Shown here: piece after piece, positions 1 to 5,225 of the stretch
How the letters are laid out: every line of letters starts with the position of its first letter
How positions within the stretch are numbered: position 1 is the first letter of the stretch
DNA from: an uncultured Collinsella sp.
GTDB taxonomy: Bacteria; Actinomycetota; Coriobacteriia; Coriobacteriales; Coriobacteriaceae
Reading direction: 5' to 3'
Length of the DNA: 7,580 nucleotides
NCBI GenBank assembly: GCA_902468045.1
Contig: CABQXG010000054.1
Location: 1 to 7,580 of the forward strand
Translations under genes and position numbers: made by a program
Notes under the pieces: generated by a model
Told to the model about the DNA's origin: nothing
The model's database searches: none
Seen by the model: the letters and a program-made list of their open reading frames with translations, nothing else

Positions 1-1287
1 CTCGGCCATATGTTTAAAGTGCGCGTCGGTCAGATGTCCGCCGTCGCCCCCGTAGGCCGCCAGCAGCGAGTCGTTGCCCGCCTCGGGCGCGGCGGCGATC
101 GTGTTCTCGTAATAGCGCTGCAAAATCTTGTACTTCATCTCGTAGCTGGGCTCCGCCACCAGGCACAGCAGACCGGCATTAAAGCGACTGGTCAGGCGCT
201 CGTCCATATTGAGGTCTTTGGGAGCGCGGTCGGCGGCGATCACGACCTTCTTGTTGTTGCGGATAAATTCGTCCATCAACTGGAAGAAGTAATCCACGCT
301 CGCGCGCTTGCCGATGATGTTCTGAATGTCATCGATGATGAGCACGTCGACGCCGTGGTATGCCTGCATAATGGGGGCGTTGCTCTTCTTTTGGCGGTCG
401 AATTCCGTCATCAAGTCGTCCAGATATGCCTGCGAGTTGGCGTACTTCACCTTGATCTCGGGCGATTTCTCCGCCAGCTCATTTTTGATGGCGAGCAGCA
501 GGTGCGTCTTGCCCAGGCCCGATTTGCCGTAGATGAACAGCGACGTGCAGGTACCGGGCGTGTCTGCAAGCATGGCGAATTTGAGCGCCGATCGGTAGGC
601 AAGACTGTTCTCCGGTCCGAAGACGAAGTTTTCAAACGTGAATTTCGAATTCGCTGCGAGGGGTGCCCCGTCTGCGTTTTTCTCGACTGCCGCCGGGGCC
701 GCCGCCGAAGGTGCTGCCGGCGCTGCGGACGAACTCGCGCTTTTCGCCGGTGGCCTGCCATTCATTTGGGTCATCATGCGGCGGAAATCGTCGGCGGACA
801 ACGTGTTTTTGATTGCAATGCCCGATTCCTCGCCGGGTGTCGCCTCGTGTGCGACGGGCATGTGCGTGACGGTCGGGATGGGCGAGGGGGCTGGTTCTGC
901 CGCCGGTGCGAACGAAGTGGTCGGCTGCGGTGCCATGGTTTCACGGGAAACATCGTCGCGTCGAGGCTCGAGCGCCGGCGTTGCCGCTGCGGTGGCGGTC
1001 GCTACCGGGTGGGTGTCCGGGGCCGTATTTGCCGAGGCGCCTTGCGGTGCCACGATATTGAGCGCGATCGGTGCAAAGGCGATCTCTTCTAGGTACGCCT
1101 CGATGGTCGGCTGATGCTTTTTGAGCTGAGCGATGGCAAAGCGCGAAGGGGCCTCAATCGTCAGAGTGTCCTCGGTTAAGCTTACGGCGCGCGATTGTCC
1201 CAGCATATTGATGAGGCGTGCATCTTGGCCGTCGCGCTGACAAAAGGCGATGGCATCCCCCAGGATGATGCTTGCTTCCTCGTCCAC
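1..1287 (-). CDS. dnaA: Chromosomal replication initiator protein DnaA (5' part, 429 codons)
   Basis: DnaA is the AAA+ ATPase that binds oriC boxes and melts the origin. The gene starts at GTG 1287-1285, chosen because a GGGAG ribosome site (1297-1293) lies five bases upstream, and it runs off the left edge in frame. Residues 1 to about 85 look like domain I (MDEEASIILGDAIAFCQ...). About 90-205 is an Ala/Pro/Thr-rich domain II linker. The AAA+ domain opens at FTFENFVFG (216-224), with Walker A GKSGLGKT (254-261), Walker B VLIIDD (315-320), a sensor-1 stretch VVIAADRAPKDL and the arginine-finger region LTSRFNAGL. Domain IV, which binds the DNA boxes, lies outside the window, so box specificity cannot be judged here. 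It is only 15 bases downstream of the ATPase/winged-helix gene and shares its strand, which suggests cotranscription. A parS-like site is embedded in the linker-coding part. Identity is very secure; only the exact start is slightly open. Confidence 0.97.
   Translation of the reverse strand, partial: MDEEASIILGDAIAFCQRDGQDARLINMLGQSRAVSLTEDTLTIEAPSRFAIAQLKKHQPTIEAYLEEIAFAPIALNIVAPQGASANTAPDTHPVATATAAATPALEPRRDDVSRETMAPQPTTSFAPAAEPAPSPIPTVTHMPVAHEATPGEESGIAIKNTLSADDFRRMMTQMNGRPPAKSASSSAAPAAPSAAAPAAVEKNADGAPLAANSKFTFENFVFGPENSLAYRSALKFAMLADTPGTCTSLFIYGKSGLGKTHLLLAIKNELAEKSPEIKVKYANSQAYLDDLMTEFDRQKKSNAPIMQAYHGVDVLIIDDIQNIIGKRASVDYFFQLMDEFIRNNKKVVIAADRAPKDLNMDERLTSRFNAGLLCLVAEPSYEMKYKILQRYYENTIAAAPEAGNDSLLAAYGGDGGHLTDAHFKHMAE
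937..952. promoter_or_regulatory. Degenerate parS-like site inside dnaA
   Basis: The plus strand reads GGTTTCACGGGAAACA, matching the parS palindrome TGTTTCACGTGAAACA at 14 of 16 positions, and 13 of 14 for the inner GTTTCACGTGAAAC core. The three perfect parS copies in this window make it likely the resident ParB recognises this family of sites. It lies in the part of dnaA that encodes the flexible domain II linker (about residues 112-118, VSRET), where protein constraint is low. One half is a perfect parS half; the other (CGGGAAA) resembles the half-site of Noc, the ParB paralogue. Whether ParB binds here is inference. Confidence 0.5.
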
Positions 1288-1302
1288 TGTTTCTCCCGTT
1301 CC

Positions 1303-2655
1303 TTAACTTTGGGCTCGCACGCGAGCGCTGCCTATTTCGGTCAGATGATATTTCTGGCCATGTTTGATTATCAAGCCGGCCTGTGCCAAGTCGTTGAGCG
1401 TTCGCGACCACGTGGGCGCTGAGTTTCCAAACGCTCGTGCCAGGTCGGTTGCGCCACACTCCTGGTTTTGAGCCAGATAGCCCAGTGCCGCTTCGCCGCG
1501 CTCGCTCACAAATACGTTTTGCTGCGGCTGTGCATATTGATTCGCCGCATTAGGATACATCATTTGAGCTGCTGGTTGTTGAGAACTCTGCATGGGCAGC
1601 GGCTGCTGTTGAAAACTTTGCGGCCACTGTTGGTAAGGCTGCGGGGGCATCTGCTGGGCCCATGGGTTGTACTGCGCCTGGGGCATCTGTTGGTACGGCT
1701 GCTGGTATCCCAGCGGGTATTGCTGGGGGTATGCCTGTGCATATCCCGTTTGCGGCGCGTATTGAGCCGGATACCCTTGCGGGTTCGGTTGATAGGACAT
1801 CTGCTGTGCGGCCGATGCGCCCGCCATCTGCTGCAAGGTTCCCACGTCCTGGCCCATCGCTGGCTTTGCATCGGGTATGTTCTGGGGAATCGCGCCCGAG
1901 GGTGCCTGGAGCTCTTGCATGGGGGCCATGCCAGGCTGCTGCATGGGGGTCATTTGCTGTTGCACCTGTTGCATCGCTGCGGGTTGCTGCGTGAAGGCGC
2001 CCGGAATGGGATATGCCTGCTGCTCTGTTTCGGGTCGCACGGCTGCCCCGCGCCCGCCGGCACGTTCGATTTCCTGCACGCGCTTGGGGTCCAGACTTAC
2101 CGTCACGACGGTGCCGTTGCCCATGTTGTCCTCGATGGAGACGGCGCCGCCGGCGTTTTCCAAGTACTCCTGTACCATGGGAAACCCGGCGCCGGTGCCG
2201 CGGATATACCGTTTCATCTTGCTGTTTGCGCTGGTTACGCCAAAGTCGAAGGCACGCTCTTTGTCGTCGATGCCCGGACCCTGATCGGCAAAGCGGATGG
2301 TATCACCACCGTCGAGAATCGAGATGATGGGCTCTGCAAAATGCGCGTGGATAAAGTTTTCGACAATCTCGCGGATAACCATCAGCGAGATGCGTCCTCC
2401 CTGCTCTTTCATGCACTGGTAGACGGTGTTGGTTGTCTCTTCCAGGTAGGTACGGACGTCTTGCGGTTCGATGACGATGACGCGCGGTGTCGACAGCATG
2501 TCATCGTAGACCGCGATGCGCGCTGCATACATGGCCCTTGGTGCTTGTGCGGTGACCTGCTCGCCCTCGTTGCGTTCCTCGCGCACGCCGGTGATGTGCT
2601 CGTTGTCGGGTGCCGGATCACCGGAATCGACCATGGTGTAGAAGTCGTCAGACAT
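1303..2655 (-). CDS. GHKL-type ATPase with Gln-rich linker and C-terminal winged helix, upstream of dnaA
   Basis: I do not recognise a named family for this 450-residue protein. Residues about 56-190 form a histidine-kinase-like ATPase domain close in style to the anti-sigma kinases SpoIIAB/RsbW. The N box is EIVENFIH (96-103), the G1 box DQGPGI (124-129) and the G2 box GTGAGF (153-158), so the ATP site looks intact. There is no phospho-acceptor histidine domain, sensor domain or membrane segment. Residues 211-380 are a Gln/Pro/Tyr/Met-rich linker, and 383-450 look like a winged helix-turn-helix (ATDLARAFGN..WSRTLNDLAQAGLI..., then a wing and LTEIG). The start is ATG 2655, with only a weak GCGAG site before it; a later ATG at codon 8 is possible. 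It is transcribed away from oriC and ends 15 bases before the dnaA start, which suggests a shared transcript. A role in regulating replication or dnaA is inference from position; an anti-sigma-like or transcription-factor role is equally open. Confidence 0.9.
   Translation of the reverse strand: MSDDFYTMVDSGDPAPDNEHITGVREERNEGEQVTAQAPRAMYAARIAVYDDMLSTPRVIVIEPQDVRTYLEETTNTVYQCMKEQGGRISLMVIREIVENFIHAHFAEPIISILDGGDTIRFADQGPGIDDKERAFDFGVTSANSKMKRYIRGTGAGFPMVQEYLENAGGAVSIEDNMGNGTVVTVSLDPKRVQEIERAGGRGAAVRPETEQQAYPIPGAFTQQPAAMQQVQQQMTPMQQPGMAPMQELQAPSGAIPQNIPDAKPAMGQDVGTLQQMAGASAAQQMSYQPNPQGYPAQYAPQTGYAQAYPQQYPLGYQQPYQQMPQAQYNPWAQQMPPQPYQQWPQSFQQQPLPMQSSQQPAAQMMYPNAANQYAQPQQNVFVSERGEAALGYLAQNQECGATDLARAFGNSAPTWSRTLNDLAQAGLIIKHGQKYHLTEIGSARVRAQS
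1516..2034 (-). repeat. Low-complexity Gln/Pro/Tyr-rich coding segment
   Basis: This stretch encodes about residues 208-380 of the ATPase/winged-helix protein. Of residues 211-380, 49 of 170 are glutamine, and residues 271-380 contain no Asp, Glu, Lys or Arg at all. Short imperfect units such as GYAQAYPQQYPLGYQQPYQQ recur. The composition resembles prion-like, disordered linkers. The DNA is correspondingly rich in ctg/ttg repeats on the plus strand, which makes it a plausible site of length variation between strains. Confidence 0.85.
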
Positions 2656-2688
2656 GCCGCTCGCAATCTTTCAAAAGGTTTTGAACAA

Positions 2689-2717
2689 ATAGTAGCTCAC
2701 CACGCAATGTTTCTCAT
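2689..2717 (-). promoter_or_regulatory. Weak candidate promoter for the ATPase gene-dnaA operon
   Basis: Reading the minus strand, a -35-like ATGAGA (2717-2712) is followed after 17 bases by a -10-like TACTAT (2694-2689). Each matches four of six consensus bases. It would give a leader of roughly 25-30 bases before ATG 2655, and it lies among the putative DnaA boxes, which would suit autoregulation. The match is weak and other starts in this AT-rich region are possible. Confidence 0.3.
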
Positions 2718-2737
2718 CTTTCGACAAGTTTTCAAAA

Positions 2738-2750
2738 CCTGTTGAAAACT
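2738..2750. repeat. 13-bp direct repeat CCTGTTGAAAACT, copy 1
   Basis: This is an exact 13-bp repeat of 2791-2803, starting 53 bp away. It contains an exact minus-strand TTTTCAACA box, and the identity extends two bases on each side of the box. It is also the right arm of the GTTTTCAA/TTGAAAAC inverted repeat at 2728-2749. Confidence 0.9.
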
Positions 2751-2790
2751 TTGGAAAACTGATGAAAAGTTCTCAACATTTCCAACATGA

Positions 2791-2803
2791 CCTGTTGAAA
2801 ACT
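2791..2803. repeat. 13-bp direct repeat CCTGTTGAAAACT, copy 2
   Basis: This is the second exact copy of the repeat at 2738-2750, again carrying an exact minus-strand TTTTCAACA box. The shared flanking CC and CT suggest the functional site may be longer than nine bases. Confidence 0.9.
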
Positions 2804-2898
2804 CGATGAAATTTCGTGAAAAGTTGCCTGTTGCCTCAAGTGCCGGTTCTGCTTATGGGGGAACCGTGTACTCTTTGCAACCTTTTACCTTTGATTTC

Positions 2899-2928
2899 TT
2901 GACATTTGAACATTGATTTCCCTACAAT
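2899..2928 (+). promoter_or_regulatory. rpmH promoter
   Basis: A perfect -35 TTGACA (2899-2904) is followed by an 18-base spacer and a -10 TACAAT (2923-2928), five of six to consensus. Transcription should begin near 2935, giving a leader of about 65 bases before the rpmH ATG. It is the strongest vegetative-type promoter visible in the window and probably drives rpmH-rnpA-yidD-yidC-jag. Confidence 0.8.
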
Positions 2929-2954
2929 CTTCAAGCTCACGTGTCTATATCTGC

Positions 2955-2972
2955 GTCCGCGCCCCCGCGGAC
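2955..2972 (+). other. Hairpin in the rpmH leader
   Basis: GTCCGCG (2955-2961) pairs perfectly with CGCGGAC (2966-2972) around a CCCC loop, a 7-bp GC-rich stem 14 bases upstream of the ribosome site. No T-run follows, so it is not an intrinsic terminator. GTGTC (2941-2945) could alternatively pair with GACAC (2970-2974), which would exclude this stem. A role in mRNA stability or translation control is inference. Confidence 0.55.
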
Positions 2973-3000
2973 ACTCGAAATGCAGCAGGAGGAACTTAAG

Positions 3001-3135
3001 ATGAAGCGTACGTATCAGCCTAATAAGCGTAAGCGTGCCAAGACCCATGGCTTCCGTGCCCGTATGGCCACTAAGGGTGGTCGTGCCGTGCTCGCCCGTC
3101 GTCGCGCCAAGGGCCGCAAGCGTCTCACTGTCTAG
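3001..3135 (+). CDS. rpmH: 50S ribosomal protein L34
   Basis: This 44-residue, highly basic protein is a structural component of the large ribosomal subunit and binds 23S r[22 protein letters not shown], then [20 protein letters not shown], is the typical L34 sequence at full length. The ATG at 3001 is supported by AGGAGG (2987-2992) eight bases upstream. The frame stays open upstream to a GTG at 2941, but L34 never carries such an extension and that region holds the leader hairpin. It is the first gene of the right arm, directly behind the strong promoter, and rnpA follows after 20 bases. Codon use is strongly biased, as expected of a ribosomal protein gene. Confidence 0.98.
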   Translation: MKRTYQPNKRKRAKTHGFRARMATKGGRAVLARRRAKGRKRLTV

Positions 3136-3155
3136 CAGCGATACACACATCTCGC

Positions 3156-3494
3156 ATGAAGACTATTAAGTCTCGGCAAGATTTCGAGCATGTGTTCAGT
3201 CAGGGGCGTCGTTTCAATCACCCTCTGATTCGAATGACCATATGTGAATCGGTTGGCGAAGGCGACTCCGGAAGGGTCGCCTTCGTTGGTGCTAAACGGC
3301 TCGGTTGTGCAGTTGTGCGCAACCGTTCTAAGCGTGTGATGCGCGAGGCCGCCCGCAGCTGTGGATTTCCCGTTGCGGGTTATGACATCATCTTGTTCGC
3401 AACTCCCAAGACGAGGGTTTCCTCGCCGCAGGAGATGGACAAGGCATTGCGTTCGCTTGTGAAACGCGCCGGCGTTGCCGGGGAGGAGCGATGA
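3156..3494 (+). CDS. rnpA: Ribonuclease P protein component
   Basis: This is the protein subunit of RNase P, which helps the catalytic RNA trim the 5' leader of precursor tRNAs. The 112 residues match the family's usual length. The RNR signature is present at 55-57 within [27 protein letters not shown], preceded by the usual N-terminal F..VF..G.R ([15 protein letters not shown]). The next start codon upstream in frame is absent, so ATG 3156 is the likely start, although no convincing ribosome site precedes it. That hints at weak or coupled translation relative to rpmH. A perfect 10-bp hairpin lies inside the coding sequence (3257-3285). The gene ends in ATGA, overlapping yidD by four bases. 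Confidence 0.96.
   Translation: MKTIKSRQDFEHVFSQGRRFNHPLIRMTICESVGEGDSGRVAFVGAKRLGCAVVRNRSKRVMREAARSCGFPVAGYDIILFATPKTRVSSPQEMDKALRSLVKRAGVAGEER
3257..3285 (+). other. Strong hairpin inside rnpA
   Basis: CGAAGGCGAC (3257-3266) and GTCGCCTTCG (3276-3285) form a perfect 10-bp inverted repeat with a 9-base loop, extendable by two G-T pairs outward. It encodes about residues 34-44, the variable loop between the two conserved parts of RnpA. There is no T-run after it, so it does not look like a terminator. It may act as an mRNA processing or stability element, or be a by-product of codon choice. Confidence 0.6.
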
Positions 3495-3715
3495 GCAATC
3501 ACGTTTTGCGACGTGTTGCCATCGCTCCTATTCGCATATATCAACAGGTTATTTCGCCCTTATTGCCTGACGCCTGCATTTATTACCCAACGTGCTCGCA
3601 ATACGCCATCCAGGCGATTGAGAAGCACGGTGTTTTGAGAGGCTGCTGGCTTGCCGTGAGGCGCATCGCTCGCTGCAATCCCCTGCACGTCGGCGGTTAT
3701 GACCCTGTGCCCTAG
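3491..3715 (+). CDS. yidD: Membrane protein insertion efficiency factor YidD
   Basis: YidD is a small peripheral inner-membrane protein that assists YidC/Sec-dependent insertion of membrane proteins. The 74 residues carry the family signature: an amphipathic N-terminal helix ([16 protein letters not shown]), C29 and YYPTCSQYA (31-39) with the conserved cysteine C35, HG (46-47), the [10 protein letters not shown] run with C62, and the C-terminal GGYDPVP. The ATG start overlaps the rnpA stop as ATGA and follows GGAGG (3482-3486), which supports translational coupling. It stops 29 bases before yidC, the gene for its functional partner. Length and residues are normal; the gene is in its standard location. 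Confidence 0.96.
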   Translation: MSNHVLRRVAIAPIRIYQQVISPLLPDACIYYPTCSQYAIQAIEKHGVLRGCWLAVRRIARCNPLHVGGYDPVP

Positions 3716-3744
3716 CGGGCACTCGCTATCGGAGGAAAACTTAC

Positions 3745-4515
3745 ATGTGGGATTGGATCGTTAACATCCTTTTCGAGCTGCTCAAGCTCATCCAGACCTT
3801 TGCGGTCGACTGGGGCCTGTCCATCATCATTCTGGTGGTCATCATCCGTCTGCTGCTGACGCCGCTTATGCTCAAGTCGACCAAGTCGACGGCTCGCATG
3901 CAGGTGCTGCAGCCCAAGATGCTCGAGATCCAGGAGCGCTATGCCGACGATCCCCAGCGTCAGGCCGAGGAGATGCAGAAGTTCTACAGCGAGAACAAGT
4001 TCAACCCCATGGCTGGCTGTCTGCCGCTGCTGATTCAGATGCCTATCCTGTTCGCCCTGTTTACATTGCTGCGCAACCTGCCGCAGTACTTTAACGACGG
4101 CACGTTCTCGTTCTTCAACATCCTGCCCGACCTGACCACCACGCCGAGCGCTTCCTTTGCCGATGGCTTTATGGTTGCACTGCCTGCGCTGGTTTGCCTG
4201 ATTCTGTTTGCCGTCCTGACCCTGATTCCGCAGCTCTATATGTCGCGCAACCAGACCGGCCAGCAGGCTCAGAGCATGCGTATGATGGCCGTTGTCATGA
4301 CGGTCATGATGCTTTGGATGGGCTGGAGCCTTCCCGTTGGTGTTCTGCTGTACTACGACGTCTCGTCTGCTTGGCAGGTTATCCAGCAGATTTTTGTGAC
4401 GCAGAAGGTCATCGACAAGGCGAAGGCCGATGAGGAGGAGCGTCTTAAGAACGCTCCTCTGCAGGTTGAGGTCACTCGTCGAGAGAAGAAGCCGCGCCCG
4501 CACAAGAAGAAGTAG
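3745..4515 (+). CDS. yidC: Membrane protein insertase YidC (Oxa1 family)
   Basis: YidC inserts and folds inner-membrane proteins alone or with SecYEG. The 256 residues correspond to the conserved Oxa1-type core. The first long membrane segment is about 22-40 and includes the groove arginine R35. A cytoplasmic helical hairpin follows (about 45-85, KSTARMQVLQPKMLEIQERY), then GCLPLLIQMPILFALF (91-106), further hydrophobic spans around 142-163 and 181-205, and a Lys/Arg-rich C-terminal tail (RREKKPRPHKKK) suited to ribosome contact. No signal peptide with lipobox cysteine precedes the first span, unlike Bacillus SpoIIIJ. ATG 3745 has GGAGG (3731-3735) ten bases upstream. Codons are markedly GC-ending, suggesting high expression. 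A 12-bp palindrome lies between it and jag. Confidence 0.97.
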   Translation: MWDWIVNILFELLKLIQTFAVDWGLSIIILVVIIRLLLTPLMLKSTKSTARMQVLQPKMLEIQERYADDPQRQAEEMQKFYSENKFNPMAGCLPLLIQMPILFALFTLLRNLPQYFNDGTFSFFNILPDLTTTPSASFADGFMVALPALVCLILFAVLTLIPQLYMSRNQTGQQAQSMRMMAVVMTVMMLWMGWSLPVGVLLYYDVSSAWQVIQQIFVTQKVIDKAKADEEERLKNAPLQVEVTRREKKPRPHKKK

Positions 4516-4532
4516 TGGGATATCAATCTTAT

Positions 4533-4544
4533 TTAGGTACCTAA
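4533..4544. repeat. 12-bp perfect palindrome between yidC and jag
   Basis: TTAGGTACCTAA is a perfect 12-bp palindrome in the 44-base gap between yidC and jag. It ends five bases before the GGAG ribosome site of jag. It could be an operator-like site; as a perfect palindrome with no loop it would make a poor RNA hairpin. No function is evident. Confidence 0.5.
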
Positions 4545-4559
4545 CTTTTGGAGTACGTT

Positions 4560-5129
4560 ATGTCTGAAGAGATCATCGAGGATATGCTTGAGGAGGTTGC
4601 CCCGCAGGTCGCGGGCGATTATCCCGAGATTGCACAGCGCTACAAGGCTGGTGAAGAGCTGACCGATGAGGAGCTCGACACCATTGCCGATGTTGCGGTT
4701 TCCATCTTGCGTTCTATCCTTTCGCACTTCGATGCCGCCAACTCTCCTATCGATGAGTATGAGGGCGACGAGGGTGAGCTGATTTTGGATGTAACGGCTC
4801 CCGATCTTGCTGTTCTCATTGGCCGTCATGGTCGCACCCTTGATGCCCTTCAGGTTATGTTCTCTTTGCTGGTGAGCCGCAAGCTTGGCTTTAGGTATCC
4901 GGTTGTAGTGGACGTCGAGGGATACAAGAGCCGCCGTCAGGACAAGGTCGCCTCCATGGCTCAGTCTGCTGCCGAGCGTGCCATCCGCACTCATAAGAGC
5001 GTTTCGCTTCCGCCCATGAATGCCTACGAGCGCCGACTTGTTCACATCGCACTTCGTGGCAATGATGCAGTCGATACTCATTCTGAGGGTTCAGACCCTG
5101 ATCGCCATGTGGTGATTGTTGCTCGATAA
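4560..5129 (+). CDS. jag: KH-R3H RNA-binding protein Jag (KhpB/EloR)
   Basis: Jag/KhpB is a cytoplasmic RNA-binding protein that, in Gram-positives where it has been studied, partners with KhpA and influences cell elongation and division. The 189 residues contain a KH domain (about 44-123) with its GxxG loop as GRHG (88-91) in LIGRHGRTLDALQ, and an R3H domain (about 130-189) whose RxxxH is R158-H162 in MNAYERRLVHIAL. The N-terminal Jag_N domain is absent; residues 1-43 are acidic instead, giving the short form of the family. I chose ATG 4560 because GGAG (4550-4553) sits six bases upstream; a TTG 12 bases earlier is less likely. It is the last gene before the strong terminator at 5148-5179. 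Confidence 0.94.
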   Translation: MSEEIIEDMLEEVAPQVAGDYPEIAQRYKAGEELTDEELDTIADVAVSILRSILSHFDAANSPIDEYEGDEGELILDVTAPDLAVLIGRHGRTLDALQVMFSLLVSRKLGFRYPVVVDVEGYKSRRQDKVASMAQSAAERAIRTHKSVSLPPMNAYERRLVHIALRGNDAVDTHSEGSDPDRHVVIVAR

Positions 5130-5147
5130 TCTACTCGAGCTTATGCT

Positions 5148-5179
5148 AAGGGGACGTGGTTTCCACGTCCCCTTTTTTT
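5148..5179 (+). terminator. Intrinsic terminator after jag
   Basis: GGGGACGTGG (5150-5159) pairs perfectly with CCACGTCCCC (5163-5172) around a TTT loop, followed by seven T residues (5173-5179). Two A-T pairs can extend the base of the stem. It should end the rpmH-jag transcript, so rsmG probably depends on its own promoter or on readthrough. There is no matching A-run on the other side, so it works in one direction only. Confidence 0.95.
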
Positions 5180-5225
5180 GTCAAAAGTTCTCGATACACT
5201 GATTTTTGTCAGAAAGGAGCTTTCG

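Larger units (their letters stand above)
2679..2801. promoter_or_regulatory. Cluster of seven putative DnaA boxes, consensus TTTTCAACA
   Basis: Exact copies lie on the minus strand at 2740-2748 and 2793-2801. One-mismatch copies are on the plus strand at 2679-2687 (TTTTGAACA), 2729-2737 (TTTTCAAAA), 2770-2778 (TTCTCAACA) and 2779-2787 (TTTCCAACA), and on the minus strand at 2760-2768 (TTTTCATCA). Two-mismatch copies occur at 2814-2822 and 2904-2912. The motif differs by one base from TTTTCCACA, a known tolerated DnaA-box variant, and by two from TTATCCACA. Density on both strands in the expected origin position is the main support; binding is inferred. Confidence 0.7.
2656..2898. other. oriC: Putative replication origin (oriC)
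   Basis: This non-coding, AT-rich region lies between the divergent dnaA operon and rpmH, the classic position of bacterial oriC, with parS and parAB nearby. It holds the cluster of TTTTCAACA-like 9-mers listed separately, two inverted repeats (TTCAAAA/TTTTGAA at 2670-2685 and GTTTTCAA/TTGAAAAC at 2728-2749) and a tandem GTTGCCT pair (2823-2836). A weaker inverted repeat CGGTTC/GAACCG occurs at 2844-2866. The AT-rich stretch from about 2879 to 2932, overlapping the rpmH promoter, is one candidate unwinding element, but the sequence does not settle where melting starts. Confidence 0.85.

Noticed and set aside
10..1092. 360-codon open frame on the plus strand opposite dnaA
   Set aside because: dnaA on the minus strand is unmistakable by its Walker motifs; the plus-strand frame is a high-GC shadow with no ribosome site or recognisable domain.
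1468..2745. Long 425-codon open frame on the plus strand
   Set aside because: It is antisense to the ATPase/winged-helix gene, its open state follows from that gene's Gln/Pro-rich codons, and its Leu/Arg/His-rich product matches no family.
2844..2866. CGGTTC/GAACCG inverted repeat as a terminator
   Set aside because: The 6-bp stem has an 11-base loop and no T-run, and no gene runs into it on either strand.
2941..3000. In-frame upstream GTG extending rpmH to 64 residues
   Set aside because: L34 is 44 residues and begins MKRTYQP; the best ribosome site serves ATG 3001, and the extension covers the leader hairpin.
3362..3370. TGTGGATTT in rnpA as a DnaA box
   Set aside because: It matches TGTGGATAA at only seven of nine positions, is isolated and lies in coding sequence outside the cluster.
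3712..4503. 263-codon minus-strand frame opposite yidC
   Set aside because: yidC carries all family motifs on the plus strand; the antisense product is low-complexity and unsupported.
5178..5225. Earlier TTG start for rsmG at 5178
   Set aside because: It lies in the terminator T-run with no ribosome site; TTG 5226 has AGGAG at the right distance and begins where RsmG homologues usually begin.
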